DNA of 64,000 nucleotides from Physcomitrium patens (GCF_000002425.4 NC_037257.1:15634708-15698707), one strand, 5' to 3'; shown: positions 10,140-23,579, numbered from the stretch's first letter. The notes: generated from the sequence alone by a model not told the origin. Numbers and translations: made by a program.

Positions 10140-13100
10140 TCACAGTTTTGTCGCCGCTTGTGCTGCTGCCAACCTGGCTATAGGCACCCTGCCAGCAAAT
10201 CAAACATTTCCTCCGTGGAATGAATATGGTTTATCCAAGACTAGCTGACATAGGCGGTGATTTCCATACTAAAAACGATAGAAGTGACAATGGTCTTCGA
10301 ATGACTCCGTTGCGAAACCAACAAAATGAGTGGGTGTTGCACATAACGAGTTACCTGAATGGAGAGCAGGATACATAGTCTAGCCCAATCTTGGCGAAAA
10401 ACTCCACAGATAGCGGTTCACCTCCATGCTCACCACAAACTCCGACCTTCAAGTAAGAAAATATATTCAGGTCTAAACTTAGGGCTACATCTTCTGGTGA
10501 AATGCTCTAACCTTAACCGTAAGTTTGAAGTTTGAGTGATGCCACTCGATACTATTGTACTCACAAGGATTCAGAAAATCAGGAATGTCTATGTCGATGA
10601 TTGATCATAAACTTGAAGTAGGAAATTTCTGTCTATATATCCTCTTGAAACACCTTCCTCGTTCGTTCAACAAAGTATCCTACGCCATTCCACTTCAGAC
10701 TAATGAACTAATCAGTGTAGTGTTTACCTTCAGGTCTGGCCGTGATTGACGACCTCGGTCCTTGGCTATGACGATCAGTTGTCCAACGCCCCGTTGATCC
10801 AGCACCTAATATGCCCAAAGAGTGTTGTGCTTTTACTACGTGAAGCAAAATGTTTGCAGGATTATGTGCAATCGAACAAATGCAGAGTCGAACAAGAGAA
10901 AGTCGTCCTGATCGAGGATGTAGAAGAGAAGACTCTAGATTACCCAATTACAAGACAGCGGAGTGTCAAACCTGTGTAGTCTCAAAGGAGAGAGCTGCGA
11001 AGAAAGTATAAATATGTTTATGGTCTAGTTTGCTTAAGATGAGGTGGAGCCAGAAGAGGGGTACCTCGAACGGGTCATGCTGGAGAATACCCTTCGCTAT
11101 ATACGAAGGAAGGAACTTGCTTACATCATCCCGGCTGTAGCCGAAGGTCATCTGTGTCAAGTCGTTTGTTCCAAACGAAAAGAAGTCGGCGTGTTCGGCA
11201 ATCTGAACCCAAAAACACCAGAAACTGCCTCAGACATTTCCATTCACATCGTCTTTAATTAAATTCCAAAGCTATGCGCCAGAGAAGTTTTACAGCTAGA
11301 ATTTACTTAAATATGTCTGACTCAGGATGCCTCTTCTAGAAATGACACTTATGTTTCACTGACGTGAAATTTCACAGCGCTTATTGACAAGCACATTAGA
11401 TGTCCCTGTTCCGAATTATATTCCTGTTACCTGAAAGAATCGAACTTCATGAAACAACAGGACATACCTCATCTGCCACAAGAGCTGCTCTAGGAATCTC
11501 AATCATGGTTCCAACTTTGTATTTTACAGTCATTCCTGTCTCGGCGAAGACTTGCATGGCCACGTCGTGGATCAAGTCAACCTGATGTTTCAGCTCCTGC
11601 AATGATAACATGCCACAAGTTAATCCTTCATATAAAAATATCAGGGCATTTTTCACAGCATCATAGTGCATTTTGATTGCTTACTCTCATACAACAATGC
11701 ATTGTTACCTGGGGCGTTCCAACAAGAGGAACCATGATTTCTGGTATGACCTTGATGCCCTGATTTGCCATTGCTGTGGCTGCCTGAAATATTGCTCTAG
11801 CTTGCATCTGTGACAACTCAGGATACGATATTCCCAACCTACAGATCAACAGAAATGAGATGAATTGGTGCTCATTCTCCCATCCAGATAAGGCCATAAA
11901 ATATTTCAGTGAATGCAACGAGATCAAATAAGTACGCTAATTCTCTTTCCTGTTGAAATACTACACATGTTTTGATCCAGGCTACAAGAGTATCTTAAAC
12001 TCTTTGTTGTAGAGGGTGATATACGTTAATATCCATTACACACAATTTTTTTTTTTTTTTTCTCTCACCGACATCCGCGGAAGCCAAGCATTGGATTAAC
12101 TTCAGAAAGCTTCTCAATTCGAGAATAAACGTCGTCCTCCGATGCTCCGGTCGCTTCTGCAAGCTGTTCGACGATTTCTTCCACATTGCCCTCGGGTAGA
12201 AACTCATGTAGAGGAGGGTCCAACAAACGGATTGTCACGGGAAGTCCTGTACACGTTGCAGGAGTTAGATTTATCGCTGATTTTTCAGTGTGTTGGCGGT
12301 CATGTTGTGAACCTATGCGTTGATGCGTCTACAATAAACCTTCACCATTATGGACGAAAATTAGTTACTAAGTTCTCAGCGTTCTCGACAATAAAAATCT
12401 GCCAACTTACCATCCATCACACGAAAAATGCCCTCAAAATCAGATCTCTGATAGGGTAATAGCTTATCAAGAGCCACTTGACGTTGCGGAGTGGTTGAAG
12501 CCATGATCATTTGCCGCACTGCTTTGATCCTCTCGTCAGAGGCAAAAAACTGATAATACACCCACGGCTGGACTTAGTTTTGGCATTTGTTGCAAAATTC
12601 GAGTATAAAAAGTATGTATATCGAGAATCAAAATAATATAATATAATATGAGCGCAGTAGGGATCTCGGAACCAGTACCATGTGCTCTGTCCTGCAAAGC
12701 CCAATTCCCTCCGCTCCATTTTTCCGAGCAGCCAAAGCATCCTCCGGTGTGTCGGCGTTTGCCATCACCTGTAATCCATCCACCAATTTATCAGCTCCCA
12801 CTTCAGTCAACTAGTTGTACGAGGGTATGACTTTGGATTCAATGACACATATAGATTCAATTCAACCCAATTCAAAAGTGGCCTAAAAGCGATGTAGCAC
12901 TCATGACAAACCATGACTCAGAGTTTCAATGTGACAATTGCTCTTGTTTGCACCTTCAATCTTCGAAATTCATCAACCCAACTCATAAAGATTTCGAGAT
13001 TCCCACTTATTGCTGGAGGCGCCAGTGGCTGCTTGCCCATTATGACCTCTCCTGTAGATCCATTTAGTGATATCCAATCGCCCTCGTACAACGTTTGGCC

Positions 13101-16100
13101 GTTTACGCGTACATTCTGAACAATAAGCCCGAAAACACGAATTTCAGACTTGATAAGTACTACTAGATCACATGACTGATTGACTTGGCATTTGAATCTT
13201 GTTTGCATAATGCTATCCTGACGTGATAGATAAAGAAGTGCAAGGACGACGAACCTTGTTCGCCTCGTCGACACGAATTTCAGAGCAGCCAGAGACGCAA
13301 CACTTGCCCCAGCCTCGAGCAACAACGGCTGCGTGAGAAGTCATCCCCCCACGTGCTGTCAAGATTCCAGCAGCAGCGTGCATACCGCCCACATCTTCTG
13401 GGCTAGTTTCATTGCGTACCTACAGTGGCGACAGAAGATAGAGAAAAAAAATATATAAATAAACTGCTTAATGGTCCAAATCCATGAACAACGATTCAAG
13501 TCTCAGAATTGGTTTAAACAACGAAGTCTTCGTACACAAAAAAAAAAAACTAAACAAACAAGCCTGAGGAGATTAGGTAGGCCAATTCAAAACAAAACAC
13601 GAAAAAAAATCTCTCAATGGGTTAGAAAGGTTCAAGAATATCCAAATTCTGTACCAGGATAACCACTTTGCCCTGCAAATGCCAAGCCTCTGCATCCTCC
13701 GCAGAAAAGACAAGTTGGCCGACAGCAGCTCCAGGAGACGCAGGTAATCCCGTGGCGATTACTTTACTTTTGTAGAGTACTGGATTTTCAAACTGCCTCA
13801 TTGCCACACAAATTCAAGTTTAGCGCTGTGCTTAGGAATCTCCATGTCATGAAAGTGGCTATGAGAATGAAGCAGATGACCAGTGCTGGCAAAATTCAAC
13901 AAGTCAGCGAAGAATGCATTCTACACCTGCGGATGTAGGAGCTGGTCCAGATGTTGAGGTTCTACTCTGTTAACAGCCGTCGGTTTATCTATCAATCCTT
14001 CATTTACCATATCTACGGCAATTTTCACAGCCCCGGCTCCTGTGCGCTTCCCCGTACGACATTGCAGCATCCAGAGCCTGCCCTCTTGTACTGTAAACTC
14101 AATATCCTACAACCAAGCACACATGGGTTTTAGGTTAGGCAATTAATCTTGCGATTTGAGTGAGAACAAGACACAACAGGCATGGGACAGGTTTAATGAC
14201 TTAGAGGAAGTACCATCATCTCCTTGTAGTGAGCCTCCAATATATCACAATTCTCAAAAAGCTCCTTGTAGGCATCTGGAAGTACTTGTTTCATCGTGTC
14301 AATGTCTTCGGGAGTCCGAATGCCTGCCACTACATCCTCACCCTGCACGCTCATAACAACGAATCCAAATTGGTCCGTAGGGCCACATTGAGCAAACAAT
14401 TTGCAGTGGTTGAGCAAATGATCACGGAGAATCGAAACGTCATACTGGTAATAAGTCAAAGCATACTAGTATGTGATCCACGGAATCTGAGCTGTTAGGA
14501 ATTGCGTTACAAGTAACAGGCACCACCAAGATAGAGCACGTAACCAACCTGGGCATTGATGAGATATTCTCCGTATAGTTTCTTCTCTCCGGTGCTCGGA
14601 TTGCGAGTGAAGAGAACACCTGTACCTGAGTCAGCTCCCATGTTTCCGAACACCATGGCTTGGACATTTACAGCTGTGCCGTTGAGGTCTGTGATCTGGT
14701 TGATGCTTCGGTACTTCACAGCTCGTGAGCTGTTCCATGATTCAAAAACAGCGATAACAGCTAGTCGCAACTGCTCAACAGGATCTGTTTAAAAACAAAA
14801 ATCCCTTCTAAGATTTGGGAAACCTTTCAAAAGATGCACAATTCTGCTGCCATTGCAACACTAACCTCCACCCGCTCTCTCGTCTCTTGTTTGGCGCTTA
14901 ACTGAACCGCAACTTACTAAAACACCAGAAAAGAAAAATTATACCAGTAGGAAAATCTTTGCCAATGGCGTTGCGGTAGACGCTTTTATACTTCTGCACA
15001 AGCTCCTTCAGATCCTGGGTCGTTAGGTCTGTGTCATTATGCACTCCACGTGCAGTTTTCAGGCTTTCCAGCTCGTGCTCAAAAAGGGAGTGGGAGACAC
15101 CCATCACCTGTAGACGCAGCAAAAGTGGAACAAGATAATTCTTCGATAAATCCTCATGCTGATCCAAACCACTGCTTTGAGGAATCCAATTCAATCGAAT
15201 GCAATAACAACACTGACACCTAATTTTTATCCAGATTCTATAGCAAGGATCGACACTCACCACGCCTCCAAACATATCAATGAAGCGTCGATACGAATCA
15301 TAAGCGAATCGTTCTCCACTACGAGCGGAAAGGCCATCAACCACCTCGTCGTTCAATCCCAAGTTCAGCACCGTGTCCATCATCCCAGGCATTGAAATCT
15401 GTAAAGCGTCAAATAAGAAGTGAAAAGACTGATCTCCAAATCTCGTCGGAATTAATCAACTGCATAAAATCAAGCTTCGACAAGTAGTTTCTGATGAAGA
15501 GTGTTACTTACAGCGGCCCCTGAGCGGACGGAAACGAGAAGGGGTTTGGAAGGATCTCCCAGAGTGGCACTTATGTCCTCTTCAACAGCCCGCAAGCCCT
15601 CCAGCACCTCCTCCCACAGACCGTCCGGTAGCTTATTTCCATTCAAGTTGTACTCACGACAGGTTTCGGTGGTGATTGTGAAGCCTGGTGGCACAGAGAG
15701 CCCTATGCTTGACATTTCAGCAAGATTTGCGCCCTTGCCACCCAGCTGACATCTCGATGCGATGGTGAAGTTAGATTTCAAGATGACAATGTCACATCCA
15801 AGAAACCCCCAAAAACAAACACTGAAAAGGGGGAGTAGAAAGCTCCAACAAAATGCACAACTCGAAAACTCACCAATTTCTTCATACCCATGTTCCCTTC
15901 ACCTCGGCCCTTCCCGAATGTGAAAACTCTCTGCAAAATTGCATCTCTAAGTCAACACATCCATCATAGATCGCCAAAGCATCCTCACAGAAAACGGAAC
16001 GTACTAAGTTCAGTGTTCGTCGATAGGCATTTAAGCAAGAATTTAGAAGCAAAAGGGTGAAATGTCGACAAAGTAGTAGCAGTATGAGACTACCTGTGTA

Positions 16101-16387
16101 GTTTGTGTTGGAGGAGACGCCAAGCTCTGACTTCGAATTGCGACGTCACAGGGACGGCGCACGGATTCGCTCCAGCAAACTTCACCAACTCGAAGCGCGT
16201 CTCCATGGCACCAACCGCTGTGCCGACTTGCTAGGGACAAGCTACGAGGAGGTGCATAGTGAGCTGCGACATGGGTGAAACATGCAGAGCCCCTGCCAAT
16301 TCTAGTTCTGTCCACAACAAGGTTTCGAGCTCCCATTTCCAAGTGCAAACCGCCTGCCGCCTTCATCATGTGTGCCTCGATCGGCAT
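10140..16387 (-). CDS. PPDK: Pyruvate,phosphate dikinase, plastid form, 20 exons
   Basis: Interconverts pyruvate + ATP + Pi with phosphoenolpyruvate + AMP + PPi in plastid stroma. Exons, 5' to 3' on the minus strand: 16387-16094, 15930-15874, 15745-15512, 15398-15261, 15107-14945, 14784-14549, 14342-14214, 14106-13927, 13792-13655, 13419-13255, 13115-12954, 12768-12679, 12549-12411, 12246-12069, 11838-11709, 11596-11468, 11202-11065, 10805-10728, 10446-10355, 10188-10140. All introns are GT-AG. They join to one frame of 2919 nt, 972 aa, with no internal stop. Residues 1-98 are rich in Arg, Ser and Ala and low in acidic residues, as in a transit peptide. The ATP-binding domain starts at FTFGKG (exon 2) and [11 protein letters not shown] (exon 3). 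The central [15 protein letters not shown] carries the phosphorylated His (552) and the regulatory Thr (550) two residues before it. CGEHGGEP has the PEP-site Cys (930). The start is ambiguous because the frame stays open upstream to 16609; alternative ATGs are at 16369 and 16366. Confidence 0.96.
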
Positions 16388-17831
16388 TCGCCTCGCGCTC
16401 GACCAGCCTTGTCTGATTAGGAACCTACCAAGATCCTTCAAGCTCCTCAAAATTGCGCAAATGGCCGGCACACAGGCAATTAGTACACAGAGCCTCCCAC
16501 ACCTCCGGCCCGTACGCTTGTCAGTCCCTCCACCTCCGAACTCACCCCTGTTAACAAACAAAATTTGAACGATAATCCGCCAATTTCCACACAAATAAAG
16601 TTCAAACATAAATTAATCTTAGCAGAGATCCATGTCTAATCGCCGCGTTTAAAGCACTGACACAATCTGAAGCTAATCACTTAAAAATTGAATGATCTTG
16701 GGAGGTTGCAAGTTCTCCCTAATGCAGGAAATACTCGCCAACCAATTTATCTTGTTAAACAAAGCTGACTGTGACCTTCAAAAGATTTATAGATCGATAC
16801 CTTCTGTCAACAAATTCGTGACCACAGCGACCTCCTAATTCCTTCAAATTGTCCTCTGATTCCTACAACCCACTTCTACACAATCAGCACTATCTCGAAT
16901 CTGTATATGCCCTCGATGTGGCCAGTCCCTGAAACTACAGTCCCTAAAATTACTGTGCTGGTACTGGGAAATTGCGTGGTCACGAGGTTGGAAGAGTACG
17001 CAACAAGAAATCCAGATGAGAGCCCATCCTATCGTTAAAAATCTATTTTTCGTGAAATAGAAAGGTACTATTCCATCTCAGAGGCTCAGGATTTGTGCCC
17101 ATGACGACGATGCTGAAAAGAATGGCTGAACTGAAGTGTCACCAGAAACTTCTTCCAGAACTGCTTCTGATATTTCAATCTGTGCATGAGAACTATTTGG
17201 GTGGAGTGGGACCATGAGCTCTTTCACTCTTTCTTTGCATCTGATTTTCATCTGTCCGTCCATTCATAAAATCGCAAACCAGGAGACTACTCGCTCACTC
17301 ACGGTGATGTGGACAGTGCGATTTGCATTCTACCAATTTGTGGCCTCAAGTTTCTCCCGCTTTGTAATTTTCCTTTACACAGAACGCGTGTCACCAAAGG
17401 CAACCATGGCAAATCATTGGAGAGCCACTGAAGTCTGCGAGTTATGAATTTGAGTGTAGAACTTTTATACGAAACATCCAGAGACTCCTTTAATATGCGT
17501 CAAAGTAGGGATCGTTCCAAAACCCGGTCGGAGGCAGACGATACCACGACCAATCAACTCTGGTGAAATCCAATTTTGGTGGAATTTTCCTTATTATTCA
17601 CAAAATGTGAAAACCTTACTCAGGCTGTTTACATAAAAGCGTTATTGCAATCAATACTTTACGAGGGGCCCTCACCCCCGTAAGCTCAGATGAGAGGGAA
17701 ATGCCAAGGGCGTGGCGTAACTCAAACCTCAAACAAATCAGTCCTCTCTTGACATGTTTCTCACTGATGTGCCGCTGAGACATTCTGCTCGCAGCTGCAC
17801 GTTCTTGATCCTCGCCCTAACAAGCAATCAC
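16388..17831. other. Intergenic region with PPDK 5' UTR and promoter
   Basis: No gene seen. The base composition is more balanced than in the retroelement regions. The PPDK transcript must start here, reading leftward, but I cannot place the start site. The open frame upstream of the PPDK ATG (to 16609) lacks transit-peptide character and is more likely leader. The 3' UTR of the dirigent gene enters from the right near 17831. Confidence 0.6.
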
Positions 17832-18510
17832 TTAAAAATGCTTGGTGAGGTGAAAATTCCACTTGTACACGAACAGAGGAGGCACCGTAGTCGAATTCTC
17901 TGGCGCTGACAGTCCGTAGCCCGAGAATCCCCGGAAGTATCCAGTTCCGCCGATAACGATCAATTCCCAGGGAGCCGGGCCATAAGACAAGGTGCCCACC
18001 AAAGTGAAGCTGGAGCCAGGATACTTCGATCCCTCACCGAACCAAAACTTGCTCGTCACCTGTACACCTCCGGTTGGAAGTCCTCCGATGGTGGTCAGTG
18101 CTCCGGATCCCGTGATTCTGCCCAATAGCTTGCTGTCCGCAGCCGCTCCTTCCTTCAACCTGTTGTCAAACACCATGAAACTACCCCATCCAAGCGCGCT
18201 GAAGTTGCCTTGCCCCGTTCCGGCAGCAGGCAAGAGAGTCGCATTCGGTCCTCCACGGGTCTCGTGTGCGTAGAATGTCAATTTCAACGTCTCTGGCCCG
18301 GCTGCCCACCCACACCAATCGACGGTGAGGATATTAACCACAATAAACATTTCGCAATCCAACTCAAAGAAAATGGCTGGATGCATACCACAATACTAAA
18401 CCTTGACATGGGGGAGCGATGAATAGGTAATTACCCCCAGCAACCAGCAACTGCAAGCTGCATATGCAAAGCACCACCGTCAAGGTGTACGCCGCTGCGG
18501 AGATCGCCAT
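17832..18510 (-). CDS. Dirigent-domain protein, secreted
   Basis: Dirigent proteins are apoplastic beta-barrel proteins. Known members set the stereochemistry of phenoxy-radical coupling, for example in lignan formation. Exon 1 is 18510-18435 and exon 2 is 18301-17832. The donor is GGGG|GTAATT and the acceptor GGGCAG|CCGGG, with phases agreeing (G|CC codes Ala), giving 181 aa. Residues 1-25 are a clear signal peptide (a hydrophobic run TLTVVLCICSLQLLVAG). The mature part opens LKLTFYAHET, as dirigent domains do. It continues with GSFMVFDN and LLGRITGSG, and ends with the GGTGYFRGFSGYG signature. Asn-Ala-Thr and Asn-Ser-Thr are possible glycosylation sites. Length is usual for the family. Substrate cannot be told from sequence. 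Confidence 0.88.
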
Positions 18511-19578
18511 CGCTGCTCAACCTGTTACCCCCACAAATCCACCGTACCACCACATCGGTCAATTCTGTCACCGCATTTTGGTCATGAATACAATCGAATG
18601 GACTATCGACAGTGCCGATGATCAATCGTCAAATAGCACCTCAAAAATCTGTGATACCTCCGACAACTCTATCTAAGGACGCACTTCCATCATGTTTCAT
18701 GTTACTCGTGACTGAAGGAATTGAAGCGGGAGAGGAACAAGGACCCAATCTGGAACGTAGGCATTTGAGTCCAACTTGATGAAAGACGACTTGAAAACTA
18801 CGTAGGAAATGTCGATGATCAGATTAGGAGAGGAAATCATACCTTCCAAACACTCTCTCCCGGACAAATCACAAAGATCTAAGAGATTGCTAGTCACCGC
18901 GCAATATTGATTGATGCGCTAGCTGTGAGCTTGAAAGAGCAATGTAAATGGGCACAAGTTAGCAGCGTACTTATACTCCGCTGAATCGATCACTATTTCT
19001 TGGGTTCAATTTGAAGTCATTCGGCTGTAAAACCTTATTTTAGTCGAGCTGCAATCCAACGGCATGAGTCCTCGTCATGGATCACGTCCTCTCGATTTGT
19101 AGTACATGTGACGCTTGCTTATCATTCTCATTTTGACTTCACAATAGTGCCAACAGTACGCAAAGGTTGAAGGTTTCAATGTCAACGACAACTGTTTGAG
19201 CAATTAGTCAGAAGAGTCACATCCAAGCTGGGGATCATCGAGCAGGAGGGGTGGCTTGGGAGAAGCGGTAGAAATGGGTAGCTGCCCATCTTGCGCAGTT
19301 CTCCATGAGTTGGTGTAAGAACCATGTTTCTAGTGAAGATTGCCATCCCGACTAGAACCTTCCTGGTCCAGTCGATGGATTCTTACCAGATCAGAAATCC
19401 ACAGTAGAGAAGACTAGGGAGTAACCGTGTCACCGTCATCAGGGAGCAACCACTTTTTTCTTATTTTTAATTACTCCGAAGTCTAATCCAAGGTCAACCC
19501 CGTTGACATAATCTGCCCAACGTCAAACCTTTAGCATCAACATTTTCAAACTTTCAACCCTTAATTTCCGAAAGAACG
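18511..19578. other. Intergenic region upstream of the dirigent gene
   Basis: Probably holds the dirigent promoter (transcribed leftward). No TATA box or coding frame could be placed with confidence. Short open frames on both strands lack codon or motif support. Confidence 0.5.
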
Positions 19579-20073
19579 ATGCTCAAATTATTGATACCGA
19601 CAATGTCGTGGTCCAGCAAGGACTACGCTTTCAATGCGAGGTACAGGATTACCTCTGGACTAGAACCAGTTTATCGAGGAGCTGGGTACCTACTCCGCTA
19701 CGGCCTCAAACACCCCGGGATCCAGTTGGCAGCACCCCAATTAGCAAATCCTCCAGAACCGACCCTGCATAGAATGCTTCAACAAACAGATGCTGCATTC
19801 ATGATTTGTGAGCGTTGTAGCTTACGAAGATTCCTCAACTCTAGTCCCAATAATAGAGTTCTGAAACAGCGACCAAATTCATGGGATCAGTCCACGCTAT
19901 CCACGGTGGATGATTGCTGGACTAAGCCGTTGCGGTGGGGATTACCACGAATTTGTTCACTGAACCAGCCTCGCGACGTCATCGCTGCCGTTGCGCTCTC
20001 GCCTGGATTAGGATTTCGGTACCGACAACCACGACACGCGTGCTTATTGCACCCTATTGTTGTTTTTTCTTAA
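19579..20073 (+). CDS. Hypothetical ORF, 164 aa, doubtful
   Basis: An uninterrupted frame of 164 codons from MLKLLIPTMSW to VVFS with a TAA stop. It is Arg-, Leu- and Pro-rich (for example LANPPEPTLHRMLQQ and ICERCSLRRFL). I recognise no domain, signal peptide or homologue. It sits at the GC-richer edge of the gene island, where long frames can occur by chance. It could also be one exon of a larger gene or an old transposon piece. Confidence 0.2.
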   Translation: MLKLLIPTMSWSSKDYAFNARYRITSGLEPVYRGAGYLLRYGLKHPGIQLAAPQLANPPEPTLHRMLQQTDAAFMICERCSLRRFLNSSPNNRVLKQRPNSWDQSTLSTVDDCWTKPLRWGLPRICSLNQPRDVIAAVALSPGLGFRYRQPRHACLLHPIVVFS

Positions 20074-20849
20074 GATTATTTAACGGTGAGATGAGGCATT
20101 TTGGAGAATGACTGAGCAGGTTCGAAAGACTGGGTTGGGCTACCTCCACAATAAACTAATTGTGTGCTCACTGATTGTGGTTTACCGCTGCATTAACCCA
20201 TGCCATGTATATCCAAGTTGGACAAATTTTTTATTCAAAAATAAATAAATAAATACATAAAATAAATAAAAATCAAGGTATACTGAATGAGAAAAACATA
20301 ACATGTAAGATATCTTGATTCCAAGATCTCTTATGAATGCGAGCTTAAGAACGGAATGTATGATATGTGGTGATATATAAGCTATCTCCCTATATTTCAC
20401 ATGTTAAGTGAACAATGAGGCCATTTTGCTCCAAAAAATTGTTTTTTCTTCTTACGTAGACATAAATTTTTGTTTTCAAACATTAATCTGTTCAATATCT
20501 CTAGCCATGGTGTCCTCTTCTTACTTGAAAGTATAATTTTTCATACATTTTACATAGGTCTATATTCCAAAATTATACAAAAATACAAAACTATTTACAT
20601 ATATTATATATGTATTAATAAAATTCGAAATAATATTTTATAGATCTTGAAGTTGGATTAGGATATATGTTGTTAAAAATTTCAAATAATTAAATAAAAA
20701 ACTACAAAAGCATAGTTTATATTTATTTTTTTATTTAAAAAATAAATAAATGTACTATAAAAAATATGTGTTTTATTTTGTATAATTTTACCATTATAAT
20801 TATTAATAGATATTATAATGTATCAAATTTAATTAAGATATTATTGATA

Positions 20850-20890
<41 letters not shown>

Positions 20891-21642
20891 ATATATATAA
20901 TATTTATTACAAAAATTTAGTTTTAGTCATTTATTTTTTTAAATAAGATAATAAATACATAATACATTATATTTTTAAGAATTTTAAATTATGATTTAAT
21001 CAATTTTATGATAACCTTATTTTATAAAGATTATGATTTTTGCAATATTCTATATTTTTATTTCTAATGATTTCAAGTAAAATTTTAAGTATAATCACTT
21101 TAATAAGAAATAAAAAATTTAAACTAAAAAATGCTACAAGTAAATGTAAATTATATGATTTTCAAAGTTTTTTCTATTTTTTAAAATATTAAAGAATATA
21201 ATTTTTTAAAAATAAAATATTATTAAATAATAATTTTATAAATTAATTCATTGATATATTATCTTTTAATATTATAAAAATTTAAATAAAAACTATATAT
21301 AATAAAAATATATATATTAAAATTATTATTTTTTTAATTAAATAATTATTATAATAAAAAAATATAAGTAATTAAAAACTTAAATATATTGAGTAAGTGA
21401 ATTATATTTATTAAAACCATGAATTAAATGCAAAAATAACTATTATAAGTAAAAATTAAAAATTACTATAATTATTCTAAAAAATATCTATAATATAATA
21501 TAAAACAAAAAAATATATTTTTGTAATATTTCAATAGTTTATAAATTTTTATATCTTGATTATTAAATTTTGATGTACTATTTTGTACAAGATTGCATTT
21601 CATTAAAAATCTAATTAAATGCATAGCTTTTCATATACCTAT
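20074..21642. other. AT-rich non-coding stretch
   Basis: Very AT-rich from about 20200 onward. I see no gene and no recognisable transposon coding. It forms the right edge of the gene island. Confidence 0.7.
20853..20886. repeat. (TA)n microsatellite
   Basis: TA dinucleotide tract of about 33 bp, mirroring those on the other side of the gene island. Confidence 0.95.
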
Positions 21643-22172
21643 TATTAAGGATATGAATTGCAAATAATAAAATCTTCAAATACACTCTTGTATCATTAGA
21701 AAAGAATATATATTTATTCACAGATAGTATAGTATTAGGTGTAGATTGGCTATTGCTAAAGACAAGAGGATTAAAAAATCTTAAAATAAGACTAAAGACA
21801 AAAAAGGCATTGATAAGAATGAAGAAGGCTTCACTCTTGTTTTGATATATACTATCTAACTAAAAGCCACATGGCAAGGTTCTAAAGGACTTGTAACATA
21901 TGTTCAACTTGTAAAACATATGTATAATTTATATGACAAGTTTCCTATAAGTATATCATATGGCTAATTTGTACTACAAGTCACCAATATGTATGATACG
22001 TACTCAATTTATTAGTCTAGTTTCTAACCTATCAAGTAACTATAATATGCATAAATCCAAATTTGTGTTTATGAAGCTTGTAAAAATACCCTCTATAAGA
22101 TACTAATAATTCTACTTCTATTTATTCTCTATCTAATATTTTTTATCTAGGTAATTATATATATCAATGACA
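21643..22172 (-). repeat. Decayed chromovirus LTR
   Basis: Aligns along its length with the Ch4 LTR at 57930-58477 in the same (minus) orientation. In window order it runs from TATTAAGGATATGAAT (for TGTCAAGGACATGAAT) to ATCAATGACA. A pyrimidine run TTACCTCTTC follows, which is the polypurine tract on the minus strand, so this is a 3' LTR. Confidence 0.8.
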
Positions 22173-22280
22173 TTACCTCTTCTTTTAGAAATAAATTTTA
22201 TAAAGAGAGATGATTGCATATTGACAAAATTAAAGATGCAACAAATTATATTTGTTACATTCTTTAATCTTTGTTTTCTT
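22173..22280 (-). pseudogene. Fragment of chromovirus ORF2 (3' end)
   Basis: About 108 bp between two LTRs. It matches the region just upstream of the polypurine tract in Ch4 (24449-24540), where the last codons of the post-chromodomain ORF lie. Too decayed to translate. Confidence 0.5.
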
Positions 22281-22807
22281 TGTCTTAAGGACATCAAACT
22301 TAGAGAACTAAAAGATCAATACACTCTTGTGCCACTTGAATAGACTAAAGAATCACTCAAAGATGGTATAATATTAAATTAAAATAGATGTTGCTGAAGA
22401 CAAAAATATAGACTCTTGAAATTAGATTAAGAACAAGGAAAACATTGACAAAAGTAAAGAAGGCTTCATTCTTTCTTCCATATATACTATCTAATTAGGA
22501 ACTACATAGCAATATTCTATAGGACCTTCAATACATGTTGACTTTGCAAGATACATATCTTAACTTGCAAGGCAAGTTTTTTAATTTGTGTGCCATATAG
22601 TTAGTTTCTTCTACAAGGTACTAATACGTGTGACACATGGCTAACTTGTTGACTAAGTTTCTAACCTACTTATCAACTACAAATACATATAAAGTCAAAA
22701 TTGCATCTATAAAGCTTCACTAAAAGATATTATAAAAATAATCTACTTTTATCTACTTCTATCTTATCATATAGGTAATTATTGGAATAAATATGTATGT
22801 CCATAAT
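22281..22807 (-). repeat. Second decayed chromovirus LTR
   Basis: Runs from TGTCTTAAGGACATC to a TATGTCCATAAT end and aligns with the Ch4 LTR. The next bases (TTACTCCTTCTT) are the minus-strand polypurine tract of the element to the right, so this too is a 3' LTR. Confidence 0.8.
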
Positions 22808-23570
22808 ATTACTCCTTCTTGTAAGAATAAGTTCCGTGAAAAGAAATCTTCATTTTTTAATGGATCTTACATTTTTTCATCTTGGTTTTAATAGATGTTG
22901 TCAATGAAAAGCATCAATCTTTTTTATTGTATTTATAAGATTCTTGGTTAGCTCTCATGTGCATTCACTAATATTATATTTGTATCAATGAACAATATAT
23001 TCCAATCTATTTTGGCATTGCTTTGAATCTAAGACTTCTTCTAACTCAAACTATTAATTATCATCCACTTCTATAAGAGGAGGTAGCATTTGTCTTCTTT
23101 GAGAGATATTTATTATCTTATATGGCTCAAAAAGAGATATATGGAATACAAGATGGATCTTCATAAATTTTGATAGATATAATTGATAAGCATTTGAATT
23201 AATTTATTTTTAAATAAGAAATGGTTTAAGCCTATGATAATCTAACTTGTCACAAAGACGGCTAGTGTTAATATTCTAACAAAATAACCATACCTTGTTG
23301 CCAATGTGGAATTGAGGTTGATCCTTGTGATAGCCATATGCATTGGTCTTTTATCATTCTTGAACTTCTTTTAATTGTGCCTTTATTGTTGTATAGAACT
23401 TAGATAAATTATTCATCAAAACTTTTGTCACAAGATTATCAATTTTTAAGAGATCAAAAGCATCAAATCATGAATGATAATTATAATTTGTAAAAAAATG
23501 TATTTGTTGTATAAAAGAATTCACTATATTATTATAAATAAACTTTGCTTGTAGCAAAATTATTATCCAA
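22808..23570 (-). pseudogene. Chromovirus integrase C-terminus and chromodomain (decayed)
   Basis: The minus strand between about 23050 and 22880 reads a chromodomain with the order EEVLDSK, RLEYIVH, ISECT, ELTKNLIN, interrupted by stops. The integrase C-terminal region lies to its right and matches 58490-58900 of Ch5. ORF2 is missing between the chromodomain and the LTR at 22807, so the 3' end is internally deleted. Confidence 0.75.
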
Positions 23571-23579
23571 TCATCTTAT

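Noticed and set aside
14193-14792. Plus-strand and other-frame open stretches across the PPDK exons
   Set aside because: Shadows of exons read in the wrong frame or through introns; the spliced minus-strand frame accounts for them.
16388-16609. N-terminal extension of PPDK (frame open to an ATG at 16609)
   Set aside because: The extra 74 residues are Cys- and Ile-rich and unlike a transit peptide. A start at 16387 gives a normal one. Kept only as an alternative.
17078-17447. Short open frames between PPDK and the dirigent gene
   Set aside because: 60-77 codons, overlapping on both strands, with no motif, start context or splice support.
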